Below are positions 24,269-32,238 of a DNA stretch of 32,238 bases, in pieces. Under the pieces are notes generated by a model, which ran no database searches, was not told the DNA's origin, and saw only the letters and a program-made list of their open reading frames with translations. Source of the DNA: JBBQXY01 sp051004815 (GTDB taxonomy: Bacteria; Chloroflexota; Ktedonobacteria; Ktedonobacterales; Ktedonobacteraceae); contig JBPCJY010000067.1 in NCBI GenBank assembly GCA_051004815.1, positions 1-32,238 on the forward strand. Reading direction: 5' to 3'. The translations under genes were made by a program, and so were the position numbers. How positions within the stretch are numbered: the stretch's first letter is position 1; the number at the start of each line of letters is the position of its first letter.

Positions 24269-27200
24269 TTACGATTCGACCGCGATGGTCTCTGGTACCG
24301 GAGCAAGCACTGCGTTTGACGTGTCATGTTTATTGGGGGTGCTCTCATCGAGAGGTGATAAGAGCTGAATGGTGGGGACGACCGGCAGATTGCTTTCGAC
24401 GATGACACCGCCATCCAGGTAGAGATGATAGGGGAACATGGCCGGATCAAAAGCACTGCTGTGCGAAACCAGTAAGACCTGTTCAAAGTGCTGACCGAGT
24501 ATTTCGCCGGTTACGACATTGACCAGGGCCTGTGTACGCCCACGATCAAAAGAGCTAAGTGGCTCGTCTAGCAGGACAAAGCCGGGGGCAGTAGCCAATT
24601 CGCGCGGGAGGGCGGCAATGGCGAAGGCGAGGCGCAAAGCCAACGAGAGCTGGTCAGCGGCCCCACCGGAAAGAGCGGACTTGGGAACATATTCACCGGC
24701 GGCAGTATCCCAGACGCGCAGTGAAAACGAGCCACCGCTCATCGTCTCTGCTTCTTCTTCCGTGCGAAGGTGAACATCATGGTAGCGTCCACTGGTCAGC
24801 AGAGGAAGGATTTGTTGCATGTAGTACTCGGTATGCGGCTGCATTTTGCGCAGCAGGCGTTCATTGACGGCATTTAGCAGCAAGTTGCCATGTTTCTTCG
24901 TCTGATAGCTGCGTTCCTGTTGCTCCAGGCGTAAGCGAGCTTGTTCCACATCCAATTTGGCACTGCCTGCCTGCAATTGCGTACTCAGGGTCAGTTCTTG
25001 CTGTTCCAGCTGTAGCAATTCTTGTTCGAGGATTTGCCGCTCCTCTTCAAGGCGATGGCGATCCTGGGCAGTATATTCGCTGACCAACGGCCAGACGGCC
25101 ACGATGCTTGTAAAGGTATACTCTTTTGTAATAGGGCGACTACGCTGTACCAGCATGGTCGCGATACGCTCATGCGCTTCCTCGATTTCCTGATGACAGA
25201 GGGCAATTTTGGCTTGTGAGGCGCGTTCCTGCATGCGCAATTTTTCCAGTTCCGCCAGGATGCCGCTTTCATTGGCGTCTTTAATCTCTTGCTGGCAACG
25301 TGTCCGCAACGCCACGAGAGCTTCCGCGAAAGGATTGAGGGGAACAATCCAGCTCCCCAGAGAACCACTAAGCTTGGCAAGTTGATTATAGTGGCTGGAA
25401 AGTACATCCTGGCGATCTTTGAGCTGTGTCGCATAGCTATCGCGACGGCTTTGCAGGTCGATGCGTTGGCCGAGAGTGATGTGCAAGCCCTCCAGTTGTT
25501 TGTGCGCAACTCCTTCGGCATTGCTGATAGCCGTTTGCCCGAAGGTAACACCCAAAGGTTTGACGCGTTGACGCAGCGAATCCTGTAAGCTCTGCAAGGC
25601 ATTGCGCAAGGCCGGTTGCTGCTCACGCGCACGTTCCAGCTGTTGCAGGGGATGCTGCGCCTGAAAACGCTCATGGTGCTCAGTCACTGCATGCTGACGG
25701 GCCAACAAATCATCCAGGGCGTCCTGGTAGAGTTTCACCTGTTCAGCCAATGCCGGGGCCACAGCAAGTTCTCCATCCAGGGCAACAATCTCGCGCTCGC
25801 TAACTTGAATAGCTTCCGCTACCGCCATTTCAAAATCCGCGCTGGTGGTAGAGAGAATACCGCTGGTGGACGTAGTGAAATTGGGAATAGGCAAGCCTTC
25901 CTGACCAGCCAGGGCGGCTATTTCGTGCTGCTTATCCTCGATAGCAACACGGTCCATGCGAAGCTTGTTTTCGATGTCGTCCCAATCCTCTTTTTTACGC
26001 TGTTCCTCTAAATGTGTTTGCTTATCGCGCAAGGAGGTCATCGCCTCCCTAGTCACGTTGAGCTTGTGATGCGAAGCCTGAGCGGCATTGCGTTTTTCGG
26101 TGACGCGCTGTTGAATAGTGGCCAAACTCTCGCCATTATCAGCTACTTGTCGCAGAAGTTGCTGAGTTTCTTCGCGGGATTGCGGCACAGTTCCACCGAG
26201 GGAGCGAAGCTCGTGCTCAACTTGTGCCAAAGCCTCACGATTGCCACCCTGGCGCATGGCCGTTTCGCGGGTTGCGACCGCGTTGCCAACCTGACCAATA
26301 GCCTCCTGCATACGCTGATTGGTGATGCGTTCCTCGTTGTGGGCCTGACTATAATGTTGCATGCCGTAACCAGCACTGATCAAGGCAGCCAGGGCCAACA
26401 AGCCCAGAATCGAGGCAAGAATAGCTTGTTGTGAAGCAAAGAAAAGTGCCACAACACCCAGTACCAGGCCAAGGACACCCGTAACAATGGCGAATAGTAA
26501 CCAACGACTGACTGTTTGTCGGGTCGCTAAGTGTGAGACGGTCAACTTCTCCTGTTGCTGATGAGCAACGCGCACTTGTTGTTCAGCGTCAGAGAGTCTT
26601 TGCGAAAGTTCTTGTAAGTGTTGCCAATTTTCTAACTGACGGCGAATGCTCAACTGACGCCAGTAGTTTTCCAGCGCGTCAACCTGTTGCTGCGCCCGTT
26701 GTGCTTCGGCCTCGGCCAATGAGCATTCTTGCTCTATTTCGCGCATATCCTTTTTGATTGTGGTAAGTTGCGCACTATTCTCTGCTGCCAGATCTTGTTG
26801 CGTAATGCGCCGTGTATAGACCTCTTCGGCTGTGTGTAGAGCGGTGACATACTTATTGAGTCCTTGCAGCCGCTGTTGGCGGGACTCCAGTTGGGGATGA
26901 CCGACACGCCGTCGCTCCTCTAGTTCGTTGAAGGATTGGCGGGATTGCTCCAATTGGAGGCGTGCGCTAATGATTTGCTCGTCCAAGTTCGCGCTATCTT
27001 GCACAATTTCCTGATGATTTTTTAGTGCTTGTTCCAGTTCTTTGATGGTGCCAACGGAGGCGAGAAGGTCATTGGACATGCGCTCAAGAGTGCCGAAGGA
27101 ACGGGTCAGTTCGGCCAGTTCGTGGACACGTTTCTCCAGAGCAGGAAGTTCTTCGCGTTCGCGTCGATCCAGTTCAGCAATGGAGCGATTAAGCTCAGGC

Positions 27201-28069
27201 AGTTCACGCTGCGCCTCAGCTATCGTATCGTAGGCTGAGGCAATCTCAGCCAGGGTGGCATCGGCCTGGCTCAATTGTTGAATGCGCTGTTGGCGGTTTT
27301 TGAGTTCTACACGTCGAGCGCGAATAGCGTCGAGCGAAAGCTCTTGCTCGGCGATATCTGCCTCTTGCTGGCTAATCTCAGCCAGGTCTTCCGAGACGGT
27401 CACGGCGTCTAAGCCCTCTTCAAGGTGGCCTAAACGCACACTCTTCGTAGGAATGAGCGTCTGTATCTCGGCCAGTTTCAGACGCTCATTAGACTCTTGT
27501 AACATCTGCTCATCATGCTGTGTGAGTTTGAATTTTTCGGTCAAATGCAACATCTTTTCGAGCCCCAGCAGCTTACGTACCGTCGTCTCTCTCATGCTGC
27601 CCGGCAACTCTTCCAATCGATTCAAGCCTTTTTGCTCGATGAAGCAGGAGTTGCGCAGAGACTCGCCGTCCAGTTGTCCAAGCTCGGCAACGATACGGTC
27701 ATTGGCTGTGCTAAGTTCTGTGATAGGCTCCTCTTCCGGCATACCCAGCTTGCGTACCAGTAGCGAAATGTGTTGTCCGTTGCCGCGCTCGATTACCCGC
27801 GTAATAGTCAACTCGGTGACACCAACCGAAAGCATAAGGGTCACACATGCCTGTGATGCGCCATAGAGAATCAGGTCATCAAGACTGCGATTGTCGCGGT
27901 TCGCGGTCAGTGGTGTGCCATAAAGAGCGAAATAGATACTTTCAAAGAGGGCGGATTTACCAGCTTCGTTAGGGCCTTGAATGAGGATGCTGCCGCGTTG
28001 TGGAAAGTGCAGGTTAATCTCTCGCAAGAGCCGGAAACGCTCAACCGTTAAATGTTTCAGTATAATCAT
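24269..28069 (-). CDS. SbcC/Rad50-like ATPase with a membrane hairpin in the coiled coil
   Basis: A 1266-residue SMC-type ATPase. N-terminal Walker A GPNEAGKS (32-39) follows VERFRLLREINLHF. The C-terminal lobe has the ABC signature LSGGAADQLSLALR and Walker B FVLLDEPLSSFD. Two long coiled-coil arms lie between. In the middle, residues 522-545 and 548-570 form two strongly hydrophobic helices (bases 26360-26506), flanked by charged coiled coil. No CxxC zinc hook is present. SbcC normally joins at a zinc hook, so here the arms probably meet in the membrane; Firmicutes YhaN may be similar (from memory). GGAG precedes the ATG by seven bases. It follows the phosphoesterase gene by 12 bases and ends before a terminator. 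Confidence 0.88.
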   Translation of the reverse strand: MIILKHLTVERFRLLREINLHFPQRGSILIQGPNEAGKSALFESIYFALYGTPLTANRDNRSLDDLILYGASQACVTLMLSVGVTELTITRVIERGNGQHISLLVRKLGMPEEEPITELSTANDRIVAELGQLDGESLRNSCFIEQKGLNRLEELPGSMRETTVRKLLGLEKMLHLTEKFKLTQHDEQMLQESNERLKLAEIQTLIPTKSVRLGHLEEGLDAVTVSEDLAEISQQEADIAEQELSLDAIRARRVELKNRQQRIQQLSQADATLAEIASAYDTIAEAQRELPELNRSIAELDRREREELPALEKRVHELAELTRSFGTLERMSNDLLASVGTIKELEQALKNHQEIVQDSANLDEQIISARLQLEQSRQSFNELEERRRVGHPQLESRQQRLQGLNKYVTALHTAEEVYTRRITQQDLAAENSAQLTTIKKDMREIEQECSLAEAEAQRAQQQVDALENYWRQLSIRRQLENWQHLQELSQRLSDAEQQVRVAHQQQEKLTVSHLATRQTVSRWLLFAIVTGVLGLVLGVVALFFASQQAILASILGLLALAALISAGYGMQHYSQAHNEERITNQRMQEAIGQVGNAVATRETAMRQGGNREALAQVEHELRSLGGTVPQSREETQQLLRQVADNGESLATIQQRVTEKRNAAQASHHKLNVTREAMTSLRDKQTHLEEQRKKEDWDDIENKLRMDRVAIEDKQHEIAALAGQEGLPIPNFTTSTSGILSTTSADFEMAVAEAIQVSEREIVALDGELAVAPALAEQVKLYQDALDDLLARQHAVTEHHERFQAQHPLQQLERAREQQPALRNALQSLQDSLRQRVKPLGVTFGQTAISNAEGVAHKQLEGLHITLGQRIDLQSRRDSYATQLKDRQDVLSSHYNQLAKLSGSLGSWIVPLNPFAEALVALRTRCQQEIKDANESGILAELEKLRMQERASQAKIALCHQEIEEAHERIATMLVQRSRPITKEYTFTSIVAVWPLVSEYTAQDRHRLEEERQILEQELLQLEQQELTLSTQLQAGSAKLDVEQARLRLEQQERSYQTKKHGNLLLNAVNERLLRKMQPHTEYYMQQILPLLTSGRYHDVHLRTEEEAETMSGGSFSLRVWDTAAGEYVPKSALSGGAADQLSLALRLAFAIAALPRELATAPGFVLLDEPLSSFDRGRTQALVNVVTGEILGQHFEQVLLVSHSSAFDPAMFPYHLYLDGGVIVESNLPVVPTIQLLSPLDESTPNKHDTSNAVLAPVPETIAVES

Positions 28070-28081
28070 CGAGATACTCCG

Positions 28082-29395
28082 TTACCTTCTACTTTTGACC
28101 TCGTCCATTGCTGCCAGTAACTCTTCTTTTGTCATGCGCAAGGCTTTTTTCTCTTGCTCATTGTTGGCTGCCGCGATCCATTCATCCGCCAGGGTGATTA
28201 GCTCTTCGCGAGGAGAAAAGCGTTCACCTGTCTCCAGGACGCTGAACGCTTGCTCAGGCAAAATTTCCAATCCACTATCGTCAATGACTAACGAAAAGCA
28301 TTGTTCCGCGCCATAGCGTCGTATCTGGTTGAGATCTAATTGATGGTACTGGCTGCGCGTCAGCTCTCCTTCGAGGCGCAGTTGTACCATAGATTGCTTG
28401 TTGCAGAGTGGACGCAGCCGCTCAAGAATGGTTTCAGTTGGGCTACTCTTAGCAGACTCATTTATGGCAGTATCGCTCGACCAAAGCTCGTCGGTGCATA
28501 TGACCAGTCGCGCTAACGCCAGGGCATCGACAGGGATATGCTCACACCAACGCACGCCATCGGCGGCTAGTCCAAGGAAGACAAAGCCTGGCTCCTCAGC
28601 GGGATTAGCAAAGTCGATATGCTGTGTAGCTCCGGCAATGACCACTTCGCACGAACCAACGCGCAGATGGCGATAACTGTGCTGGTAGCCAGCCAGAATG
28701 TAACGGAACGTGGTTTGGTTTTCAATGCTGGCACGACTCACTTGAGCACGAGTGTCCAACAATGAAGTACCCGCGGAGAGGCCCTCGATAGGCGCGTGTA
28801 GCACAAGGAGCGGGATAGTGGCACGCTCAATATCATCCTGCACACGAACGCGAGTGAAGGGATTACCCTCCTGACCAGCCAGGACACCGAGGCCACAAAT
28901 ACCCACTGACATTTCTCGGACAGTAAACAGCACGGGTGCAAGTTCAGCGGCGTGCGGAGCAAAGTAATGCATTACCCCTAAATGGTCATAACTGATTTGC
29001 GGAGCAGGGGTTGTTTCGCCCAGCCAGGAATGTGCCTCGGTGGGCGTATCATGGGTACCGCCCAGGGCAAAGACGCGCACGCCGGCATGGTGCAACTGGG
29101 CCAAACGAGCCGCCACAAAGCTGCGATCCAACTCATGCGGTGTCGTGGTATCAAAGAGATCACCCGCTTGCACAAACAGGTCAACGCCCTGCCCTATCGC
29201 GAAATCCGCGGCCTGTTGAAAGGCGCGACGCAAGCGTTGCTGCTGCTCCTCACGCTTTTGGGCCTGCTGACCAAAGGCCATATAGCCAAGATGGTTATCG
29301 GCGGTCAGCACAACAGTGATACAATCGTCGCTACGCTTTGACTGATCCACGATACCATTCTGTTCGATGGTGCCTTCGTCATTCTGCTCTGTCAT
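28082..29395 (-). CDS. SbcD/Mre11-like metallophosphoesterase (YhaO type)
   Basis: A 437-residue calcineurin-like phosphoesterase paired with the SbcC-like ATPase. Metal motifs: D33-x-H35 in TADNHLG, GDLFD with D79, LHAPIEG with its His. The GNHD motif is GTHD (residues 113-116) and the GHxH motif is GYQH (in ILAGYQHSY), so an Asn and a His metal ligand are replaced by Thr and Tyr. Nuclease activity may be weakened or altered. The C-terminal part carries the capping domain and ends in a basic helix. Start ATG 29395 is chosen because GGAG sits six bases upstream; the in-frame ATG at 29419 lacks a site. Confidence 0.88.
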   Translation of the reverse strand: MTEQNDEGTIEQNGIVDQSKRSDDCITVVLTADNHLGYMAFGQQAQKREEQQQRLRRAFQQAADFAIGQGVDLFVQAGDLFDTTTPHELDRSFVAARLAQLHHAGVRVFALGGTHDTPTEAHSWLGETTPAPQISYDHLGVMHYFAPHAAELAPVLFTVREMSVGICGLGVLAGQEGNPFTRVRVQDDIERATIPLLVLHAPIEGLSAGTSLLDTRAQVSRASIENQTTFRYILAGYQHSYRHLRVGSCEVVIAGATQHIDFANPAEEPGFVFLGLAADGVRWCEHIPVDALALARLVICTDELWSSDTAINESAKSSPTETILERLRPLCNKQSMVQLRLEGELTRSQYHQLDLNQIRRYGAEQCFSLVIDDSGLEILPEQAFSVLETGERFSPREELITLADEWIAAANNEQEKKALRMTKEELLAAMDEVKSRR

Positions 29396-29694
29396 ATTAC
29401 ACTCCGGTAAGATATACATGCCCTATCAAAACGAGTCTATCACAAACTTTGGTGTAACAAAACTAACTGCTCTATAAGAGGGACTATTTGGGGGATAGCA
29501 AGACGAATTTAGGCCGATGATACAAAAGTACCGATTGAGCGATAAGCATAGACAGAGCTTCCCATTTGCTATTAGTATAGTGTGAGCTTGCCATACTATT
29601 GAAAGCTTGCTTTTTGCGAAATTTACAACTCGCTTGATGCACAAACGTATGTAATAAAGGGAAAGAATCGCATGTTTGATGATGGGGGAACACA
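29396..29694. other. Divergent intergenic region, no gene seen
   Basis: About 300 AT-rich bases between the SbcD-like start and the HD-GYP start. GGAG at 29402-29405 is the SbcD-like ribosome site and GGGGGA at 29684-29689 is that of HD-GYP. TATAGT at 29576 is a possible plus-strand -10 but lacks a matching -35. Short open frames here show no protein-like features. Confidence 0.5.
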
Positions 29695-30363
29695 GTGGTG
29701 GTAGCAGCACACTTTTATCGAGAACAAGAGACGCGAGGAGTCATTCTTTCGTTCGCGAAAAGCATCCAGGAACGAGATATCGTGACCTATGAGCATTCGC
29801 GTCGAGTGGCGACCTATGCACAACGCCTCTCGCGCTACCTGGGATGGAGCCGACGAGAAGCACGGGACCTCGCGCTGGCGGCCTTAGTCCATGATCTGGG
29901 CAAGACATGGATTGCCAACGATATATTGAATAAATCCGCAGCTCTATCCGACGATGAACGCCGCACTATGGAGCGTCACCCGGTGATAGGAGCACGTATC
30001 CTGATTGGCTGTGATGTTCACCCTTTTTATGTAGAAACCGTTCTGCATCATCACGAGGCCTGGAATGGCCTTGGCTACCCGACAGGATTGCACGGAGAAG
30101 AGATTCCTCTCAGCGCACGAATACTGACGGTGGCAGACACCTATGATGCCGTGACGTCGCAACGTCCTTATAAAGCACCGATTTCAGATGAGGTAGCTCG
30201 TGAACTCCTGCTGCGCTCCGCGGGTCAGCAATTTGATCCAACTATCGTGCAAGCATTTCTGCATCTGCTAGACACCATCCCCAATTTTAAAGTGCAGCAG
30301 CGCGTCTGCGCCTTACCCCAAAAAGTCACGACGCGCTTGCCATTCCTGGATGACATCAACTAG
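29695..30363 (+). CDS. HD-GYP-type phosphodiesterase
   Basis: A 222-residue stand-alone HD-GYP domain protein, the class that degrades cyclic-di-GMP. Motifs: EHSRRVATYAQ, LVHDLGKTWI (HD and Lys), MERHPVIGARIL, HHHEAWNGLGYPTGL (GYP motif, with Asn in place of Asp in HHExxDG, a common variant) and LSARILTVADTYDAVTSQRPYK. No sensor or receiver domain is present, so its input is unknown. The start is GTG 29695, five bases after GGGGGA; ATG codons just upstream are out of frame. Its stop overlaps that of the convergent PyrK-like gene in the palindrome CTAG. Confidence 0.9.
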   Translation: MVVAAHFYREQETRGVILSFAKSIQERDIVTYEHSRRVATYAQRLSRYLGWSRREARDLALAALVHDLGKTWIANDILNKSAALSDDERRTMERHPVIGARILIGCDVHPFYVETVLHHHEAWNGLGYPTGLHGEEIPLSARILTVADTYDAVTSQRPYKAPISDEVARELLLRSAGQQFDPTIVQAFLHLLDTIPNFKVQQRVCALPQKVTTRLPFLDDIN

Positions 30364-31133
30364 CGAGCGATATCACGCAAAGTAAAGACAGGGCCATCGC
30401 GACAGATCAACCTCGCGCCTGCATGAGTTTCGACACTACAGGTCAGGCAAACGCCATTCCCGCACACCAGAGGTTGCAGTATGGTACCTTGTGCGAAGTG
30501 CTTTGTACGCAGTCGCTCGTATTGATTGTACAAGCTCGTAGATGTTTCATGTGAAATGCTGAGACAGGCTGCGTCAGCCCAGAGTAGGTACGCGCCCAGT
30601 ATGTGCGCGACTTGCCCTGCCTGTCCCTGGCTACCATCGGTCGTGACGATATGATACTCTATTTCGGGCGATAGCAACGCTGGTGGATAGACATCCGTGG
30701 CAGTATCAAATTGACCGACGAGCGTTACCACCAATTCTTGCTCGATAGCACTCTGCGCCAACAGCAGCAACGCCGCAATGGTGTCACCTTCGCTGACCAG
30801 CAAGAGGTTTCTGACGGTGGAACGTAGCTCCCAACCATGCCCCATTGGCCCCAGGATATCCAGCGTGGCTCCCGCGCTCTGATCAGCAAGCCAGGCCGTT
30901 CCGCGTCCCCGCACATGGACGAGGAATGTACACAGCCCCTGGCTACGCTGCACACTATGCACAAAGAAAGGGCGGCGCAACAGAGGATCGCTCGCGGCGG
31001 GATGACAACAACGCAGCATACAGTACTGCCCCGGCTGCACAGCTTGCGCCAGTTGTGGCAGGTAGATTTCGAGCAGGTGGACGCCCGAACGAAGCACGCT
31101 ATTGCTGATGATGGGTGCGGTATAAAGACGCAT
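30360..31133 (-). CDS. PyrK-like flavin/2Fe-2S electron-transfer protein
   Basis: A 257-residue ferredoxin-reductase-type protein like PyrK, the electron-transfer subunit of NAD-linked dihydroorotate dehydrogenase. FAD contact RRPFFVHSV stands in place of RRPISI, followed by the NAD-domain segment GPMGHGWEL. The C-terminal cluster motif CGNGVCLTCSVETHAGARLIC supplies four cysteines for a 2Fe-2S centre and ends DGPVF, as in PyrK. The partner PyrD is not in the window, so it may serve another oxidoreductase. The upstream substrate-binding gene is 42 bases away and may share a transcript. A weak AGG site precedes the ATG. Confidence 0.87.
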   Translation of the reverse strand: MRLYTAPIISNSVLRSGVHLLEIYLPQLAQAVQPGQYCMLRCCHPAASDPLLRRPFFVHSVQRSQGLCTFLVHVRGRGTAWLADQSAGATLDILGPMGHGWELRSTVRNLLLVSEGDTIAALLLLAQSAIEQELVVTLVGQFDTATDVYPPALLSPEIEYHIVTTDGSQGQAGQVAHILGAYLLWADAACLSISHETSTSLYNQYERLRTKHFAQGTILQPLVCGNGVCLTCSVETHAGARLICRDGPVFTLRDIAR

Positions 31134-31175
31134 AACTACCTGATCATTTCATGAAGCTTCTAGCAGGGCGCACAT

Positions 31176-32042
31176 TCATTGCGCTCCTACAGCTTCGTTG
31201 TTCAAGCCCCACTTCGCGATCAATTGACTGTACGTTCCGTCGCCTTTTAGCGCAGCCAACGTTGTCTGAATTGCCGATGTGAGAGCATTGTTATCCTTGC
31301 GTACGGCAATTCCTTCAGTACTGGCATGTATGAGAGGGCTGCCAGGGGCGAATTGACCTGGATATAGCTTTATAAAATAGTCGGTCGTCGCGGAGTCCTG
31401 AAAGGTCGCGACCACCTGGTGCTCTGCCAGCAACTGCACAAGGCGCAGCTGGTTTTTTAAGACAGTGAAGGTAATGGCCTGTTTGCTGGTTTGCTGGCAG
31501 ATAGCACTGGCGTTTTGCGCATCAACCTGTGCGTGTGCGCTCTCTTGCACACCTATCACTTGCCCACAGAGATCGGCCAGGCCGTGAATATGATGGGGAT
31601 TACTAGCCAACACCAACAGGGACTCACCAGCGATAGAGTAAGGGATAAGATTGGCCTGTACCTGTCTATCCGGTGTAATAGGGATGGCAGATATGGCTAC
31701 ATCATAGCGTTTGTTGGCCAGATCGCTGAGTAGCAACTCGATTTTGGTAGTGAGGATATTGACCTTCAAGCCCAAACGATGTCCAATGGCGGTAATCAAG
31801 TCAATATCAAAGCCATCAGCTTGTTGTGTTTTATCGTCAATAAACTCCATGGGAGGAGTCGAGGTATCGCTAGCAACCGTTAACGTGCCTGGCACAAGCA
31901 GACCCAGTGTATTATTGGTAGAGCTGACGATGGGCATAGTAGCGCACGCGGAAAACAGGAATGAGCCGACCAGTAGCCCTATTATCGCCACCATGCTAAC
32001 CAGCATTCGTCGTCCTCGCCACAGGCGGGAAGAATATATCAT
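31176..32042 (-). CDS. Family 3 solute-binding lipoprotein (amino-acid type)
   Basis: A 288-residue periplasm-facing or cell-surface binding protein. An Arg-rich N-terminus (RLWRGRR), hydrophobic helix and lipobox FSAC give a lipid-anchored Cys near residue 33. The family 3 core is clear: GTLTVASDTSTPPMEFID, GFDIDLITAIGHRLGL, RYDVAISAIPITPDRQ and a C-terminal GDGTYSQLIAKWG. It should capture an amino acid or similar polar ligand for an ABC importer, but no permease or ATPase gene is adjacent. ATG 32042 keeps the positive signal region; ATG 32006, preceded by AGGA, would lose it. Confidence 0.88.
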   Translation of the reverse strand: MIYSSRLWRGRRMLVSMVAIIGLLVGSFLFSACATMPIVSSTNNTLGLLVPGTLTVASDTSTPPMEFIDDKTQQADGFDIDLITAIGHRLGLKVNILTTKIELLLSDLANKRYDVAISAIPITPDRQVQANLIPYSIAGESLLVLASNPHHIHGLADLCGQVIGVQESAHAQVDAQNASAICQQTSKQAITFTVLKNQLRLVQLLAEHQVVATFQDSATTDYFIKLYPGQFAPGSPLIHASTEGIAVRKDNNALTSAIQTTLAALKGDGTYSQLIAKWGLNNEAVGAQ

Positions 32043-32137
32043 CTAAAATAACCTCAATAGAAAGAGTATCGTGCATACTAATACATTGGTAGTGTAACAC
32101 AGCCCGTGAAGAGGGTGAAATAACTTCTTAATATACA

Positions 32138-32167
32138 TTGATATTTATGGCTATTTCATGGTAAAAT
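32138..32167 (+). promoter_or_regulatory. Promoter of the IS607-type gene
   Basis: TTGATA (32138-32143), 18-base spacer and TAAAAT (32162-32167) form a good sigma-70 promoter. The ATG at 32174 is six bases after the -10, so the transcript is probably leaderless; no Shine-Dalgarno is visible. Confidence 0.55.
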
Positions 32168-32173
32168 GTAGAC

Positions 32174-32238
32174 ATGAAATTAAGCCACTATGCCAAGAAA
32201 GTTGGGATCACCTACAAAACCGCTTGGAGATGGTATAA
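32174..32238 (+). mobile_element. 5' end of an IS607-type serine recombinase gene
   Basis: The first 21 codons are present before the window ends. MKLSHYAKKVGITYKTAWRW matches the start of IS607-family TnpA, a MerR-like helix-turn-helix preceding a serine-resolvase domain. It would catalyse excision and insertion of an IS607/IS605-related element, which often also carries a TnpB gene. The catalytic part is beyond the edge. IS607 elements lack terminal inverted repeats, so the left end cannot be placed. Confidence 0.7.

Noticed and set aside
24079..24368. Small plus-strand frame after the TATAAT in the kinase upstream region
   Set aside because: It runs through a terminator hairpin and a palindromic repeat and has no ribosome site or motif.
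24269..28069. Zinc hook (CxxC) in the SbcC-like protein
   Set aside because: No CxxC found in the central region; the few cysteines are isolated.

Overview
The window looks like a chromosomal piece of a Ktedonobacteria-type Chloroflexota. This is inference from a mid-range base composition, membrane-anchored Ser/Thr kinases with an FRDMKPGN catalytic loop, an ECF sigma factor carrying ankyrin repeats, a fused GlcD-GlcE oxidase, Rpn-type nucleases and CCAGGGCGACC palindromic repeats between genes. No rRNA, tRNA or CRISPR array was seen. An IS607-type serine recombinase begins at the right edge.

Layout. 1-5.7 kb: the start of a leftward gene, a palindromic repeat, an SDR reductase, guaA, a DinB-fold protein, an atypical Nudix protein and a NERD-pseudokinase fusion. 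5.7-10.2 kb: a leftward four-gene unit, in transcription order two hotdog (MaoC-type) proteins, an SDR dehydrogenase and a GlcD-GlcE fusion. It is divergent from an acyl-CoA synthetase, which is followed by a GH3 lipoprotein; a second repeat copy lies between the two promoters. The acyl-CoA ligase, hydratase pair and dehydrogenase together suggest an R-hydroxyacyl (fatty acid type) pathway. 13.6-17.1 kb: two tandem M20 metallopeptidases converging on tryptophan 2,3-dioxygenase (kynA). 17.2-20.7 kb: an Rpn-type nuclease with a repetitive tail, divergent from an ECF sigma-ankyrin fusion that is followed 15 bases later by a truncated, catalytically degenerate F1-ATPase beta homologue. 20.7-24.1 kb: a membrane Ser/Thr kinase whose stop is next to the miaA start. 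24.1-29.4 kb: an SbcD/SbcC-like pair in which the ATPase has two membrane helices where a zinc hook would be and the phosphoesterase has lost two expected metal ligands. 29.7-32.2 kb: an HD-GYP protein meeting a PyrK-like flavoprotein tail to tail, an amino-acid-binding lipoprotein and the IS607 start.

The strongest candidates for undescribed biology are the sigma-ankyrin plus degenerate F1-beta pair, the NERD-pseudokinase and the membrane-anchored SbcCD-like pair. At least three genes show a -10 box only 5-6 bases before their ATG, so leaderless transcripts are probably common here.
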